Positions 12,188 to 21,159 of a stretch of DNA of 26,852 bases are shown here, piece after piece. Positions within the stretch are counted from its first letter, which is position 1; every line of letters begins with the position of its first letter. The DNA is from a virus. The position numbers and the translations under genes were made by a program. The DNA is taken from the IMG/VR virus record IMGVR_UViG_3300037584_002685, positions 1-26,852 of that record; one strand, given 5' to 3'. Under the pieces are notes generated by a model. That model saw nothing but the letters and a program-made list of their open reading frames with translations. It ran no database searches and was not told the origin of the DNA.

Positions 12188-15100
12188 TTATTCTCCTTTA
12201 AGTTCGTCTATTTCTGCTTTTAATTCTTCTATTTGTGTTTGTTGTTCTTGTATAGCCTTAACTAATGTAGGAATCATATCACCCATTTTTACAGACTTAG
12301 CATCATCTAAATCATCATGCTTAAAATCTCCTATTAAATTAGGTAAAACTGTTTCTACTTCTTGTGCTATAAAACCAGTAACATTTTTTTCATTACTACC
12401 TTCGCCTTCTTTCCAATCAAAATTTCTAGGTTTAAGAGCTATTATTTCAGACAAACCAGTATCTATATCTTTAATATTTTCCTTTAATCTTTCATCTGAT
12501 AACGAGGATATTGATGTAGTTACAGCATTAACTGTACCAGCACCAGATACATAAAAAGTATAAGAACTGCTGTTTGTACTTCTTACAAGATATGTATTAC
12601 CTGCATCTGCAATAGTCATAATAGCTTCACCACCATCTATGTAACCACCAGCAACATTAACACTTGTAGATGTTTTCTTTAGCAACAACACGCCTGAAGA
12701 ATCGATACGCATCCTCTCAGAACCTGCGTTAGTATGAAACATAAGATTTCTTGAACCATCGTATGACATACCGCCATCGTAGGCATCAGTGTTATTTGCG
12801 TTATCTCTTGAAAAAGCGTACCAACCTAATCCAGTTCCTACATAGTTAGCTATACCGCCAGCACTACCATTACCAACCACTAAATTATTAGCGTTAGCGT
12901 GGTTATTTGATGGTGTTGTATTTGCAATTCCGACCTTGCCTGAAGAATCAATACGCATTCTTTCTGTTCCACCAGTAATCAACTGTATTCTATCTGATTC
13001 AGGTAAATTTATTCCTGTATTAATATCGCCTTCACAATTAAATGTAGGTTGTCCTGTAGAACCTGCACCTGCTGATATTCTTCCATCTGTTTCTATTTTG
13101 TTACCACTTGTTCCTGATGTTTTTCCAACTAATACATGTCCTGAAGAATCTATACGGAGTCTTTCTGATCCACCTGTAACAAATTGCAAAGTATCACCAG
13201 TTGGTCTTGTCATACCCGTGTTTGAATCATTTGAAAAGGCGTAAGTAGGAGTAGATACACCAAGAGGTGATGCTTTAAGTTGTCCACCTGCTGACATATC
13301 AAGGGTAAGAGCAGTTACTTCTGAACCACCATCGTTACCTTTGAATATCAAATCTTTATCAGAAAATTCAGATTTTATTACTACATCACTTGAACTAAAT
13401 CCACCTATCGTTCCAATAAGAGTTCCATTATCTTTTAATAGTATATCTCCACCATCTGCATCAAGAGTGATGTCTCCTTCTACATCTAGTGTTAAATCTC
13501 CACTACTCGTAATAGCCCCTGAGTTAATAGTTCCTGCAAGGTGAAGGTCTTTGAATCTTGCTCCTGAAGAACCTAAATCTATAGCATTATCATTATTAGT
13601 TCCATTTCCATTAGCAGGAGTTATTGTATCTGTAGCGTTTGCAAACTTTAAAAAAACATTACCTTGTCCAACTTGTATTGCACTGCTATAAGCACTAATA
13701 CTTCCAACAACTGTGTCATCTTTTGCGAAATGAACAATTTCTCCATCAGATGTGTTTCTATTAAAATGTCCAGAATAATTACCATCAGCACAAAAGAAAT
13801 TTCTACCATCAGCGCGTAGACTTGCGCCTACAGTTCCACTGCTTGCAACTGTTTGCCCCACTAACACATTGCCTGAACCATCTATACGCATGGCTTCTCC
13901 ACCAGATGTATCAAAACTTAGTACATCTGTTGAAGTAATAAGTGAAGCACTACCTGAAGTTGCAAATAATGAAGCTCTTAATGTGTTTGAGCTTTCAATA
14001 TCAAGCCTACCATAGGTTGCGCCATTAATAGTAAGAGTGGTTTGATTAGAATAAGCGTTTGGATTATCAGTTCCAATTCCAACATTACCATCAGCTTTAA
14101 TACGCATTCTTTCTGTATTATTAGTAAAGAAAACAGCAGAACCATTACTTCTATTTAAGAAAAAAGAATCATTAGAATAATGTAAAAGTTCTAATCCTTT
14201 AGTTGTAGCAGTTCCATCATTAGCATCTGTTAATCTTACGCTAGAACCACTAGCAGTACCATGAACATGCAGAACTGTACTGTACGCACTATTTTTAACT
14301 GGACTCGTACTAATACCAACATCTCCTGAAGAATCTATATATACCCTTGATGCCCCACCTGAAATCAATGAAAGCAAATCTGTTGAATGGGTATAAGCTA
14401 TACCACCTTTATACTGTTCACTTCCTGAAGTGCCATCAGCGAAATATAAAGCACCTGTAGTATTATTTGCTGTCACTACGCTTATTCCTGCTTCTCCACT
14501 TGCTTGTGATACAACTAAGTTATCTGCTCCTGAATAATAAGAAGTAGGACTAGCAGTCCCCAAGCCAAGATTGCCTGAAGAATCAATACGCATTCTTTCA
14601 GACCAAGAAATAGTCGCATCTGCTGTTCCTGAAGCTGCTGTGTACCAAGTGTGAATTCCAGTATTTTGTTGTAAATATAATGAAGCTGGTGCTGAAGCTA
14701 TATATTTATTGCCATTAGTAAAAGTATTGCCAGTTACTCTTTGATTAGTTGATATAGCAGTTCCAAAAGTTGTACCACTTGCATACGCAGCAAAAGCACT
14801 TCCTGTATTTAATTGTAAGGCTTTATAATTTGAGTGCCAGTCTGTTTCAGGAGTAACTCCAATACCTACATTGCCTGAAGCGTCTATACGCATTCTTTCT
14901 GTAGAATTGGTTTTAAATAATTGTATGCCACTTACATCGTAAGTAAAATTACCAGTTCTCGTCATGCTACCAGTAGAAAATGATAAAAACTCAGTACCAT
15001 TATCTTTAAATCTAACTTCTCCACCATCTGCATCTAATATGATGTCTCCTACAACGTCTAGTGTTAAATCACCTGAAGTGTTAGATATGTTTCCTGTAAC

Positions 15101-16936
15101 AGCTATGCCTGCATTAGATACTGAAAATTTTTCAGCAGCAGAACCATTAAATACAATTAAACTTTTAGTAGAATCTGCTCCTAAATAACCTCTTATTGTA
15201 CTTGCTTGTTTTAGCTCTATAAGAGCAGTAGCACCGCCTGTTCTATCAACACTTAAAGTTGTTCCGCTATGACTTAAAGTTGTAGCACCAGCAACTGTTA
15301 AGCCTGTAAGAGTTCCAACACTCGTAATAGCTGTTTGTGCTGCACCTGTTACTGTAGCGGCTGTTCCTGAAACATTACCTGTAACATCTCCTGTTACATT
15401 TCCCTCAAGATTAGCTACTAAAGTTCCAAGTGAAGCTAAAGTTATATTGCCTGTAGAAGTACCATCTGCTGTTGTAAGTCCCATTGTGAACTTATCAGCA
15501 GATTCATCCCACATAAATACGCCATTGTTTTGATTGCCACGATTAATAAGCATACCGCTATCATTAACTGGCGATCCTGTTAAATTAGCATTAAGTTCAA
15601 ATAGGTTATCTTCTATTTTTAAATTAGTAGTATCTAGGTAAGTTAAATCACCATTAACAGTAAGATTTCCTGCTACTGTTAGGCTATCTGCTATTTGTAC
15701 ATCATCTGGTAATGACAATGTTACGCCTGCTGTTTCGCTTCCTGATCCTGATACAGAAACCTTATTTGCTGTACCAGTTATTGTTGCTACATAATCACCA
15801 GTAGTATCAGTTCCTAAAGCTACTGAGTTAGCTTGTATTGTACTTGATATGGTTACATCTGAAGTTCCATCAAATGAAACTGAGCCTGCCACATCGCCAC
15901 TTAAAGCTATAGTTCTAGCTGTTGCTAAAGCTGTTGCAGTATCAGCTACAACGCCACTTAAATTGTTAATAAAGGTATTAGTAACTCTAGCATCAATAGC
16001 TGAATTTGCCCTTGCATCTGTATAGTAAAGATTGCTTGATCCTTCGCTTACTGTATCTGTATCACCTTGAGTATAAGTTAAAACACCTGTTCCTGAGTTA
16101 TAAGATAATTGTGCTGAGTTTTCGCTAATTGAAGCCCTTGCCCTTGCATCTGTATAGTAAAGATTAGAGCCTTCAGTTAAATTTGATGTGGTTTTAGATG
16201 CAAGCCTTGTATCAAACCTAGCATCTGTATAGTAAAGATTACTAGAACCTTCTCCAATATCATCTGTATCTAAAGTAATATTTGCTGAACCATCAAAACT
16301 AACACCTGATATAGTTCTTGCTGTTGCTAAAGTTGTTGCTGTACTAGCATTACCAACTAATGCACCTGTAACCTGATTAAATACTACATTGTCTGAAGTT
16401 CCTACTGATTGACCAATAGCAAAAGTTACACCATTGCCTGAAGCGGTACTTGTAATACCAGTTCCACCTAATAAAGATAAGGTTTCAGAATCAAGATCAA
16501 TAGCAATAGTAGAACTACCATCACTTATATCTAAATCTTGCGCTGTTACTTGGCTATCTACATAAGCCTTAATTGATTGTTGAGTTGCTAATGCTGTTGC
16601 AGAATCACTACTTAAATTATCTTCATCTAATATGGATGCTACTGTAACACCTGAACTAAAACTTAATGAGGTAATACCATTAACAGTACCAGCATTAATA
16701 TCAAAAGTATTAGATGCAGTAATGCTAACACCAGTAGTTAGCCATGCATTGTTAGCAGCGTTTCTTATCTTTAATACATTGCTTGACGTATCTACCCATA
16801 ATTGATGAGCATACATAGTAGTTGGTTCGCTAGAACCACTATTTAAACTAACAGATGCAGCTAGAATTTCATTTAATTCTGCTCTAAAGTCTGCGCCTGT
16901 TTGGTTTGCTAAATTGTAATCTGTTGCCTGTGCCAT
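12188..16936 (-). CDS. Tail fibre/tailspike with S74 intramolecular chaperone
   Basis: A 1582-aa repetitive fibre, probably a trimer that contacts the host surface. After a short N-terminal part (ATDYNLANQTGADFRAELNE) come three NLYYTDAR repeats (about residues 230-320), a beta-rich middle, and eight units of the type ERMRIDSSGNVGIG spaced irregularly through residues 690-1450. The C-terminal 103 residues are a Peptidase_S74 chaperone (SDERLKENI, LKPRNFDWK, GFIAQEVE) with a closing coiled coil; this family cleaves itself off in front of the serine, here S1480. ATG 16936 has AGAGGAA upstream. An 80-bp promoter region with the 21-bp element and TATAAT precedes it, so the fibre can be transcribed separately from the tail block. 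Confidence 0.9.
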   Translation of the reverse strand: MAQATDYNLANQTGADFRAELNEILAASVSLNSGSSEPTTMYAHQLWVDTSSNVLKIRNAANNAWLTTGVSITASNTFDINAGTVNGITSLSFSSGVTVASILDEDNLSSDSATALATQQSIKAYVDSQVTAQDLDISDGSSTIAIDLDSETLSLLGGTGITSTASGNGVTFAIGQSVGTSDNVVFNQVTGALVGNASTATTLATARTISGVSFDGSANITLDTDDIGEGSSNLYYTDARFDTRLASKTTSNLTEGSNLYYTDARARASISENSAQLSYNSGTGVLTYTQGDTDTVSEGSSNLYYTDARANSAIDARVTNTFINNLSGVVADTATALATARTIALSGDVAGSVSFDGTSDVTISSTIQANSVALGTDTTGDYVATITGTANKVSVSGSGSETAGVTLSLPDDVQIADSLTVAGNLTVNGDLTYLDTTNLKIEDNLFELNANLTGSPVNDSGMLINRGNQNNGVFMWDESADKFTMGLTTADGTSTGNITLASLGTLVANLEGNVTGDVTGNVSGTAATVTGAAQTAITSVGTLTGLTVAGATTLSHSGTTLSVDRTGGATALIELKQASTIRGYLGADSTKSLIVFNGSAAEKFSVSNAGIAVTGNISNTSGDLTLDVVGDIILDADGGEVRFKDNGTEFLSFSTGSMTRTGNFTYDVSGIQLFKTNSTERMRIDASGNVGIGVTPETDWHSNYKALQLNTGSAFAAYASGTTFGTAISTNQRVTGNTFTNGNKYIASAPASLYLQQNTGIHTWYTAASGTADATISWSERMRIDSSGNLGLGTASPTSYYSGADNLVVSQASGEAGISVVTANNTTGALYFADGTSGSEQYKGGIAYTHSTDLLSLISGGASRVYIDSSGDVGISTSPVKNSAYSTVLHVHGTASGSSVRLTDANDGTATTKGLELLHYSNDSFFLNRSNGSAVFFTNNTERMRIKADGNVGIGTDNPNAYSNQTTLTINGATYGRLDIESSNTLRASLFATSGSASLITSTDVLSFDTSGGEAMRIDGSGNVLVGQTVASSGTVGASLRADGRNFFCADGNYSGHFNRNTSDGEIVHFAKDDTVVGSISAYSSAIQVGQGNVFLKFANATDTITPANGNGTNNDNAIDLGSSGARFKDLHLAGTINSGAITSSGDLTLDVEGDITLDADGGDILLKDNGTLIGTIGGFSSSDVVIKSEFSDKDLIFKGNDGGSEVTALTLDMSAGGQLKASPLGVSTPTYAFSNDSNTGMTRPTGDTLQFVTGGSERLRIDSSGHVLVGKTSGTSGNKIETDGRISAGAGSTGQPTFNCEGDINTGINLPESDRIQLITGGTERMRIDSSGKVGIANTTPSNNHANANNLVVGNGSAGGIANYVGTGLGWYAFSRDNANNTDAYDGGMSYDGSRNLMFHTNAGSERMRIDSSGVLLLKKTSTSVNVAGGYIDGGEAIMTIADAGNTYLVRSTNSSSYTFYVSGAGTVNAVTTSISSLSDERLKENIKDIDTGLSEIIALKPRNFDWKEGEGSNEKNVTGFIAQEVETVLPNLIGDFKHDDLDDAKSVKMGDMIPTLVKAIQEQQTQIEELKAEIDELKGE
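16013..16241 (-). repeat. Direct repeats encoding NLYYTDAR units
   Basis: A 20-bp block (GCATCTGTATAGTAAAGATT on the plus strand) occurs three times, near 16016, 16149 and 16222, inside the tail-fibre gene. Each encodes LYYTDA in the same frame. The conserved DNA suggests recent duplication or gene conversion between fibre units. Confidence 0.75.
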
Positions 16937-16958
16937 TTTAAGTATTCCTCTATTAAGT

Positions 16959-16985
16959 ATTATACATAAGTTTGATATTTATAAA
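16959..16985 (-). promoter_or_regulatory. Candidate promoter of tail fibre with 21-bp element (copy 2)
   Basis: The minus strand carries the 21-bp element (16965-16985), identical to 50-70, directly followed by TATAAT (16959-16964). It ends 22 bp before the fibre ATG and its ribosome site. The -35 region is weak (GATTTA at 17-bp spacing), as expected if an activator or a modified polymerase recognises the 21-bp block. The repeat is seen; the promoter is inferred. Confidence 0.6.
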
Positions 16986-17016
16986 TCCAAGAAACAAACT
17001 TTATAACAAGTTAATA

Positions 17017-17397
17017 TCATTGAGGTAAGTTCGGAAATATAACTTCGTCAATATTATCAGTATCTTGATAATCTGCTGGTAAGTCCCTTAATGCTTGTCT
17101 ATATGTTTGCCATTCTATTTTTTTATTATCAGATAAAGGACTATCAGCACCCTGAGTCCAATCTGAATCTTTTAATCTTACATTTCTTATTTTTCTTATT
17201 AATTCTGTTGTTTCATCTTCTGTAATATTGCCATTAATTATTTGATTATTTACAACCCTTGCGTTATCTATTATTTCAGGACAACCCTCTATCCAATCTA
17301 AATTATCTTCAGGTGCGGATATATCTTCTAAACCCTGTTCACAATTTTGAACAAACTTTATATTTCCATCATTGTCATACCAGCTTATCTTTCTCAT
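17017..17397 (-). CDS. Tail-fibre assembly chaperone-like protein
   Basis: A 126-aa protein. The C-terminal half has IRNVRLKDSDWTQGADSPL followed by WQTYRQALRDLP and FPNLP, the diagnostic RxxRLxxSDWTQxxD and YRQxLRDLP motifs of the phage tail assembly chaperone group (pfam16778-like). The N-terminal half is beta-rich and variable. Such proteins help fold or attach fibres. ATG 17397 lies two bases after the hub gene stop (TAATTATG), so translation is probably coupled; the fibre gene itself starts further downstream after an 80-bp gap. Confidence 0.8.
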   Translation of the reverse strand: MRKISWYDNDGNIKFVQNCEQGLEDISAPEDNLDWIEGCPEIIDNARVVNNQIINGNITEDETTELIRKIRNVRLKDSDWTQGADSPLSDNKKIEWQTYRQALRDLPADYQDTDNIDEVIFPNLPQ

Positions 17398-17399
17398 AA

Positions 17400-20012
17400 T
17401 TATCTGTAGGTTGTAAATACTTGTAAAACAGAAGCACCAAAACTTCTTGTTTGTCCGCCTATTGTTGATGTTCCCTGTGTTTGTAATGTCATTTTATATT
17501 GATAGAAATGCTCTGCTGTATAGCTATCACTATCACTTATTGTTTGTATTGCTTCAGCACTATCACCAAACATTTTATAGTCTGCTATGTTTATATAAGT
17601 TGCTGAAGATACGCCATTGCTTGTAGATGCGCTTCTTCTAAACAGCTTTAGCCTAACAAAGTCTGAAGATGATCCTGAGTTAGCCACAATAGCAGTATTG
17701 CCAATAACCGCAAATGGATTATCTGTATTTGCTGGGGCTTGAAAAACCGCGCTTGTAACTATAGCTGTTTCAGGTAAGTTATCTTGAAACCAAAAGGTTT
17801 TTGCTCCAGTAGCTACAACAAAAGAACTAACAGCTTTTGTTGCTATTTTAATTGTACTAACAGCAGCATCTTGAACATCACCTGTATATATAGGTTCTTC
17901 TGCTACAGAGAATGGGTATACATCAGAAGGATTGCTTTCAGAACCAACACTATTAATTGCTGTAACTGTTGCTGTATAACTTCCCACAGCTAATAAGTCT
18001 AAATAAACATAGTTATCGTTTACTATTTTATTAACTACTGGTCTTGAGCTGCTATCTAATACTGTTGCTCTATATTCATCAACAGGATAATCAGTATTTT
18101 CAGTCCATTCTAAAAATGCTCTAGGGTTAGAACTACTGCTATCTGTAAAAGCTAATCCTGTTGGTACTACTAATTCAAAACCTGTGGGCGGATCAGATTT
18201 GGGCGGTACGCTTTCAACTGGTGGTATTTCCCATGTGTAAATATCAATATACTCTATTGCGCTAACAGCTATTAAGCCATTTGCCTGTAAGTCCATAGTT
18301 TCAATTCTAAATAATTTACTTGATAGACCAAGACCAGCATAAGTAACTGTAATAATTGATCCTACATTAACTTTATATAATTCGGGTGTTGCCATAAAGT
18401 TAATAGTAGTTTGATATCTTGATCTAGCTAATACAGCTTTACCCATATTCCAGGCAACATAAGGTGATACTACTAATGGTGCTGACACTTTAACCTCTAG
18501 TTCTTCACCACCATCATCATCTTTATAGGTAGAGGTGTTATTATTGTGATAAATAGTAGCGGTATCTTGTTCATAGCCTTGCGCGCCATTAAAGAACTCA
18601 ACTACAACCTTATTTGCCCTATTATCTTTATTGCCATAATCAATAGATATACCATCTATAATATGATCGTCTGTAACTGTAAATTCTGAAGAACCAGTAT
18701 CTTCAATTAATAATTCATATTTACCATCAACATAATTTAAAATACCGCGCATATTACCAAGTAACTCTTTAGCATTTTCCATTACGTTTTTATTAGTATC
18801 TATTACACCATTGCAATGAAATCGTTTTGATTTTACTAATGAAGTACCGCCTTCATCATCATAATCATCATCAAATTCATCATCTATAATTATTATGTTT
18901 TGTTGGGTTTGACCATAAAAAGCATTTCTCTGAATATCAGTAATTGTTTTTTCATCTATGATTAAAGTTCCGCTACTATCTTTTAAAAATAAAGTATCAC
19001 CTAGTTTATATTTAGACCATTGAGATTCATTAGAAAATGTAACTTGATTTGAGCCATTGCTTGCACTCCATGTTGTAGAAGCATAAGAACCATTAAAATC
19101 AGGTGTATCAACCAATGTATCAGTTAAGGCTGCTGCTACTCTAAATGATTCTAAATCTAAATCACTAGCTGTTAAACCTTTACCATATTCATCGTTAGTT
19201 AAATAATTAAGGAAACAACAAGCAGCATTATCATTCCAAGCATAAGTAGATGGTGTTGCTAATCTTTGTGAACCACTACCACCTGTAACTGTTGAGTCTA
19301 ATCTAGGATCGTAAACCTTTTTTCCTTTTACAACTACAGTTAATTGCGGAACTGATCTAAACATAGCTTTAGTGTCATACTCATACGATGCTGCTATGTA
19401 AGTTATGCCATTTAGTTTATGCGCTGTAGTCCATTGACTACCTACTGAAGCTCTAAGCATTGGATCAGCAGTTTGTGTGGCTTCTCCATGATGCAAATTA
19501 AATACAGCTCTATATCTTTTAGTTGGATCAGTCCCACCACCGCCAGCACTAGCAGTTCCATTGTTAGTTCCAACTTGAGATGCGGTATTAAGACTTCCTG
19601 CACCTGAATTAATCTTATCTGAACCTATATACCAACCATCTCTAAATCTATTTGGATCAGTAATAGGGTTACCATCAAGCTCTATTGTTCTACCTTCTAT
19701 TTGTTCACATTCGCCAACTGATAAAGCATAAACAATAAATAAATCTTTACTTCTATTAGAAGCGGTGTCCATATATACAATTTGCGCGCCAACTCTACGT
19801 CTACCATAGATAACAGGTATCTTCCCACCAGCTGCTGTTTTGTTTGCAAGTATGTCTTGACCTCTAGCCAGTAAGTCTCTTGCTTGAAAGAAGCCTTTAA
19901 CTCCAATAGCTAAAGTAGCTGCTTGAAAAACCATATTTATTTTTTGAAATATTGTTGCAGTTTCCCAAGCGCTTTTAATAGCACTGCCAATAGTTGCAAA
20001 TATCTTAAGCAT
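17400..20012 (-). CDS. Tail-tip hub protein, J-like, with FN3 domain
   Basis: An 870-aa tip protein expected to close the tail and bind the host or position fibres. The N-terminal hydrophobic segment (residues 1-50) is followed by KIPVIYGRRRVGAQIVYMDT, the usual start of the lambda J / phage-tail_3 type hub, and then DPNRFRDGWYIGS and YNDNAACCFLNYLTN-like regions. Residues about 605-705 (PPTGFELVVPTGLAF, LEWTENTDYPVDEYRATV, GSYTATVTAINSVGSES) make one fibronectin type III domain. The C-terminal 160 residues are beta-rich. It overlaps the preceding gene by one base (TGATG). A receptor-binding role is known for J; here it is by analogy. Confidence 0.85.
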   Translation of the reverse strand: MLKIFATIGSAIKSAWETATIFQKINMVFQAATLAIGVKGFFQARDLLARGQDILANKTAAGGKIPVIYGRRRVGAQIVYMDTASNRSKDLFIVYALSVGECEQIEGRTIELDGNPITDPNRFRDGWYIGSDKINSGAGSLNTASQVGTNNGTASAGGGGTDPTKRYRAVFNLHHGEATQTADPMLRASVGSQWTTAHKLNGITYIAASYEYDTKAMFRSVPQLTVVVKGKKVYDPRLDSTVTGGSGSQRLATPSTYAWNDNAACCFLNYLTNDEYGKGLTASDLDLESFRVAAALTDTLVDTPDFNGSYASTTWSASNGSNQVTFSNESQWSKYKLGDTLFLKDSSGTLIIDEKTITDIQRNAFYGQTQQNIIIIDDEFDDDYDDEGGTSLVKSKRFHCNGVIDTNKNVMENAKELLGNMRGILNYVDGKYELLIEDTGSSEFTVTDDHIIDGISIDYGNKDNRANKVVVEFFNGAQGYEQDTATIYHNNNTSTYKDDDGGEELEVKVSAPLVVSPYVAWNMGKAVLARSRYQTTINFMATPELYKVNVGSIITVTYAGLGLSSKLFRIETMDLQANGLIAVSAIEYIDIYTWEIPPVESVPPKSDPPTGFELVVPTGLAFTDSSSSNPRAFLEWTENTDYPVDEYRATVLDSSSRPVVNKIVNDNYVYLDLLAVGSYTATVTAINSVGSESNPSDVYPFSVAEEPIYTGDVQDAAVSTIKIATKAVSSFVVATGAKTFWFQDNLPETAIVTSAVFQAPANTDNPFAVIGNTAIVANSGSSSDFVRLKLFRRSASTSNGVSSATYINIADYKMFGDSAEAIQTISDSDSYTAEHFYQYKMTLQTQGTSTIGGQTRSFGASVLQVFTTYR

Positions 20013-20560
20013 CAGCTACCCCACCTTACATCTGATTTTGTTTGTGTTGCATACTCAAGACCTTTATCGCCTGAAGAAAAGTTTTGTTGAGATTCATCTG
20101 AATAATGTCTGCCTTTTGTTAAGTTCCAATTACTCCAATGATTAGCAACCACAATACTAACTGTAGAATCTGTAGTGCTTTCAGCTATAGAGACTGATCT
20201 AATTTTGCCTGTAAAGTAATTAATAGCTCCAACCAAAGCATCACTAGAATCCATAAAGGCTATATAAACATTTACAGATTTATCTACATAAGCACCAGTA
20301 TTAATTAATGCTCTAACTTCATCTGTAACATTTGAGAATCTAATATTAATTTCATCAACCTTTAATTCACCTGTCTCTTGCGTTGTATCTACAGTTAAAT
20401 AAGAACCGCCAGCTTGATATGTTTCTGAGTCATAAGTTATGTCTGTATAAAAGTCTGTAGCTCTAATAACTGTTGATAAATTTAACTCAACAAGAAAAGC
20501 AATTTTATTAGCTTCTGCTGATACTTGAGCTTGCAGAGCTGTAGATAAGCTCCTACCCAT
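20012..20560 (-). CDS. Tail-tip protein, DUF2163-like
   Basis: A 182-aa beta-rich protein starting MGRSLSTALQAQVSAEAN. It has FLVELNLSTVIRATDFYTDITYDSETYQAGGSY, a strand-turn pattern with a Y-x-AG-x-Y type loop, and IRSVSIAESTTDSTVSIVVANH, typical of the small tail proteins (DUF2163 or baseplate hub domain) encoded between tape measure and J in siphophages. Starts as TAATG and stops as TGATG with its neighbours. A structural role at the tail tip is inferred from this position and fold pattern. Confidence 0.65.
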   Translation of the reverse strand: MGRSLSTALQAQVSAEANKIAFLVELNLSTVIRATDFYTDITYDSETYQAGGSYLTVDTTQETGELKVDEINIRFSNVTDEVRALINTGAYVDKSVNVYIAFMDSSDALVGAINYFTGKIRSVSIAESTTDSTVSIVVANHWSNWNLTKGRHYSDESQQNFSSGDKGLEYATQTKSDVRWGS

Positions 20561-21159
20561 TAGACTACAACCTCGCGCACTTCAAATGAGATGCTGTAAA
20601 AGCCTGAAGCATCTGTTGAATAGCTAATTTCTCCTGTAGATAAGTAAACTGTAAATTGTGGCTTGTTTACTGTTATTGCTTCATTATCAGCAACAGCAGC
20701 TACCAATGGTGGAGATATAGTTATAGAAGCAGCTCCGCCACTTGCTGTAATATCATCTGTAACCATATAAACTTTAGAATGATTAGCAAATTTAATTAAA
20801 TCACCTGCTCTTAATGCATTATTGGTGTGAGAAAATCCATCTGAAGCTATATCAGCATCGCCAGCAGATTGTGCGCCATTCACTAAAATATCAGACTCAG
20901 AATGACTTACGCCCTTGTTATTTAATGGGTAACCAATTAAAAATGTCTCAAACATTCCTTTTTGTTTTTGTAAAAATGCAAATATGGCTTGAGCTTCTAA
21001 CTGCTGCATTGGCGGCATTGATACTGTAAAGGTAAAGTATTGACCCCCTATTTGCCTTACTTGTCTTTTACCTGATAAGGTCTGATTTATTAAAGTAGGT
21101 CTGTTGTCTTGAAAGCCTAATGCTCTAAAGTTTGGACTTGTTGGAAATGTACCACTCAT
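20560..21159 (-). CDS. Minor tail protein, distal-tail-like
   Basis: A 199-aa protein. The N-terminus (PTSPNFRALGFQDNRPTLINQTLSGKRQVRQIGGQYFTF) and MPPMQQLEAQAIFAFLQKQKGMFETFLIG form a beta sandwich with a helix, as in distal or minor tail proteins. A middle segment (DLIKFANHSKVYMVTDD) is a ligand- or ring-type insert, and the C-terminus returns to strands (FTVYLSTGEISYSTDASGFYSISFEV). It follows the tape measure directly (TAATG), the usual position of such proteins. The precise homologue is uncertain. Confidence 0.65.
   Translation of the reverse strand: MSGTFPTSPNFRALGFQDNRPTLINQTLSGKRQVRQIGGQYFTFTVSMPPMQQLEAQAIFAFLQKQKGMFETFLIGYPLNNKGVSHSESDILVNGAQSAGDADIASDGFSHTNNALRAGDLIKFANHSKVYMVTDDITASGGAASITISPPLVAAVADNEAITVNKPQFTVYLSTGEISYSTDASGFYSISFEVREVVV

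Noticed and set aside
12188-16936. Diversity-generating retroelement target in the tail fibre
   Set aside because: No reverse transcriptase or template repeat is present; the repeats are structural fibre units.
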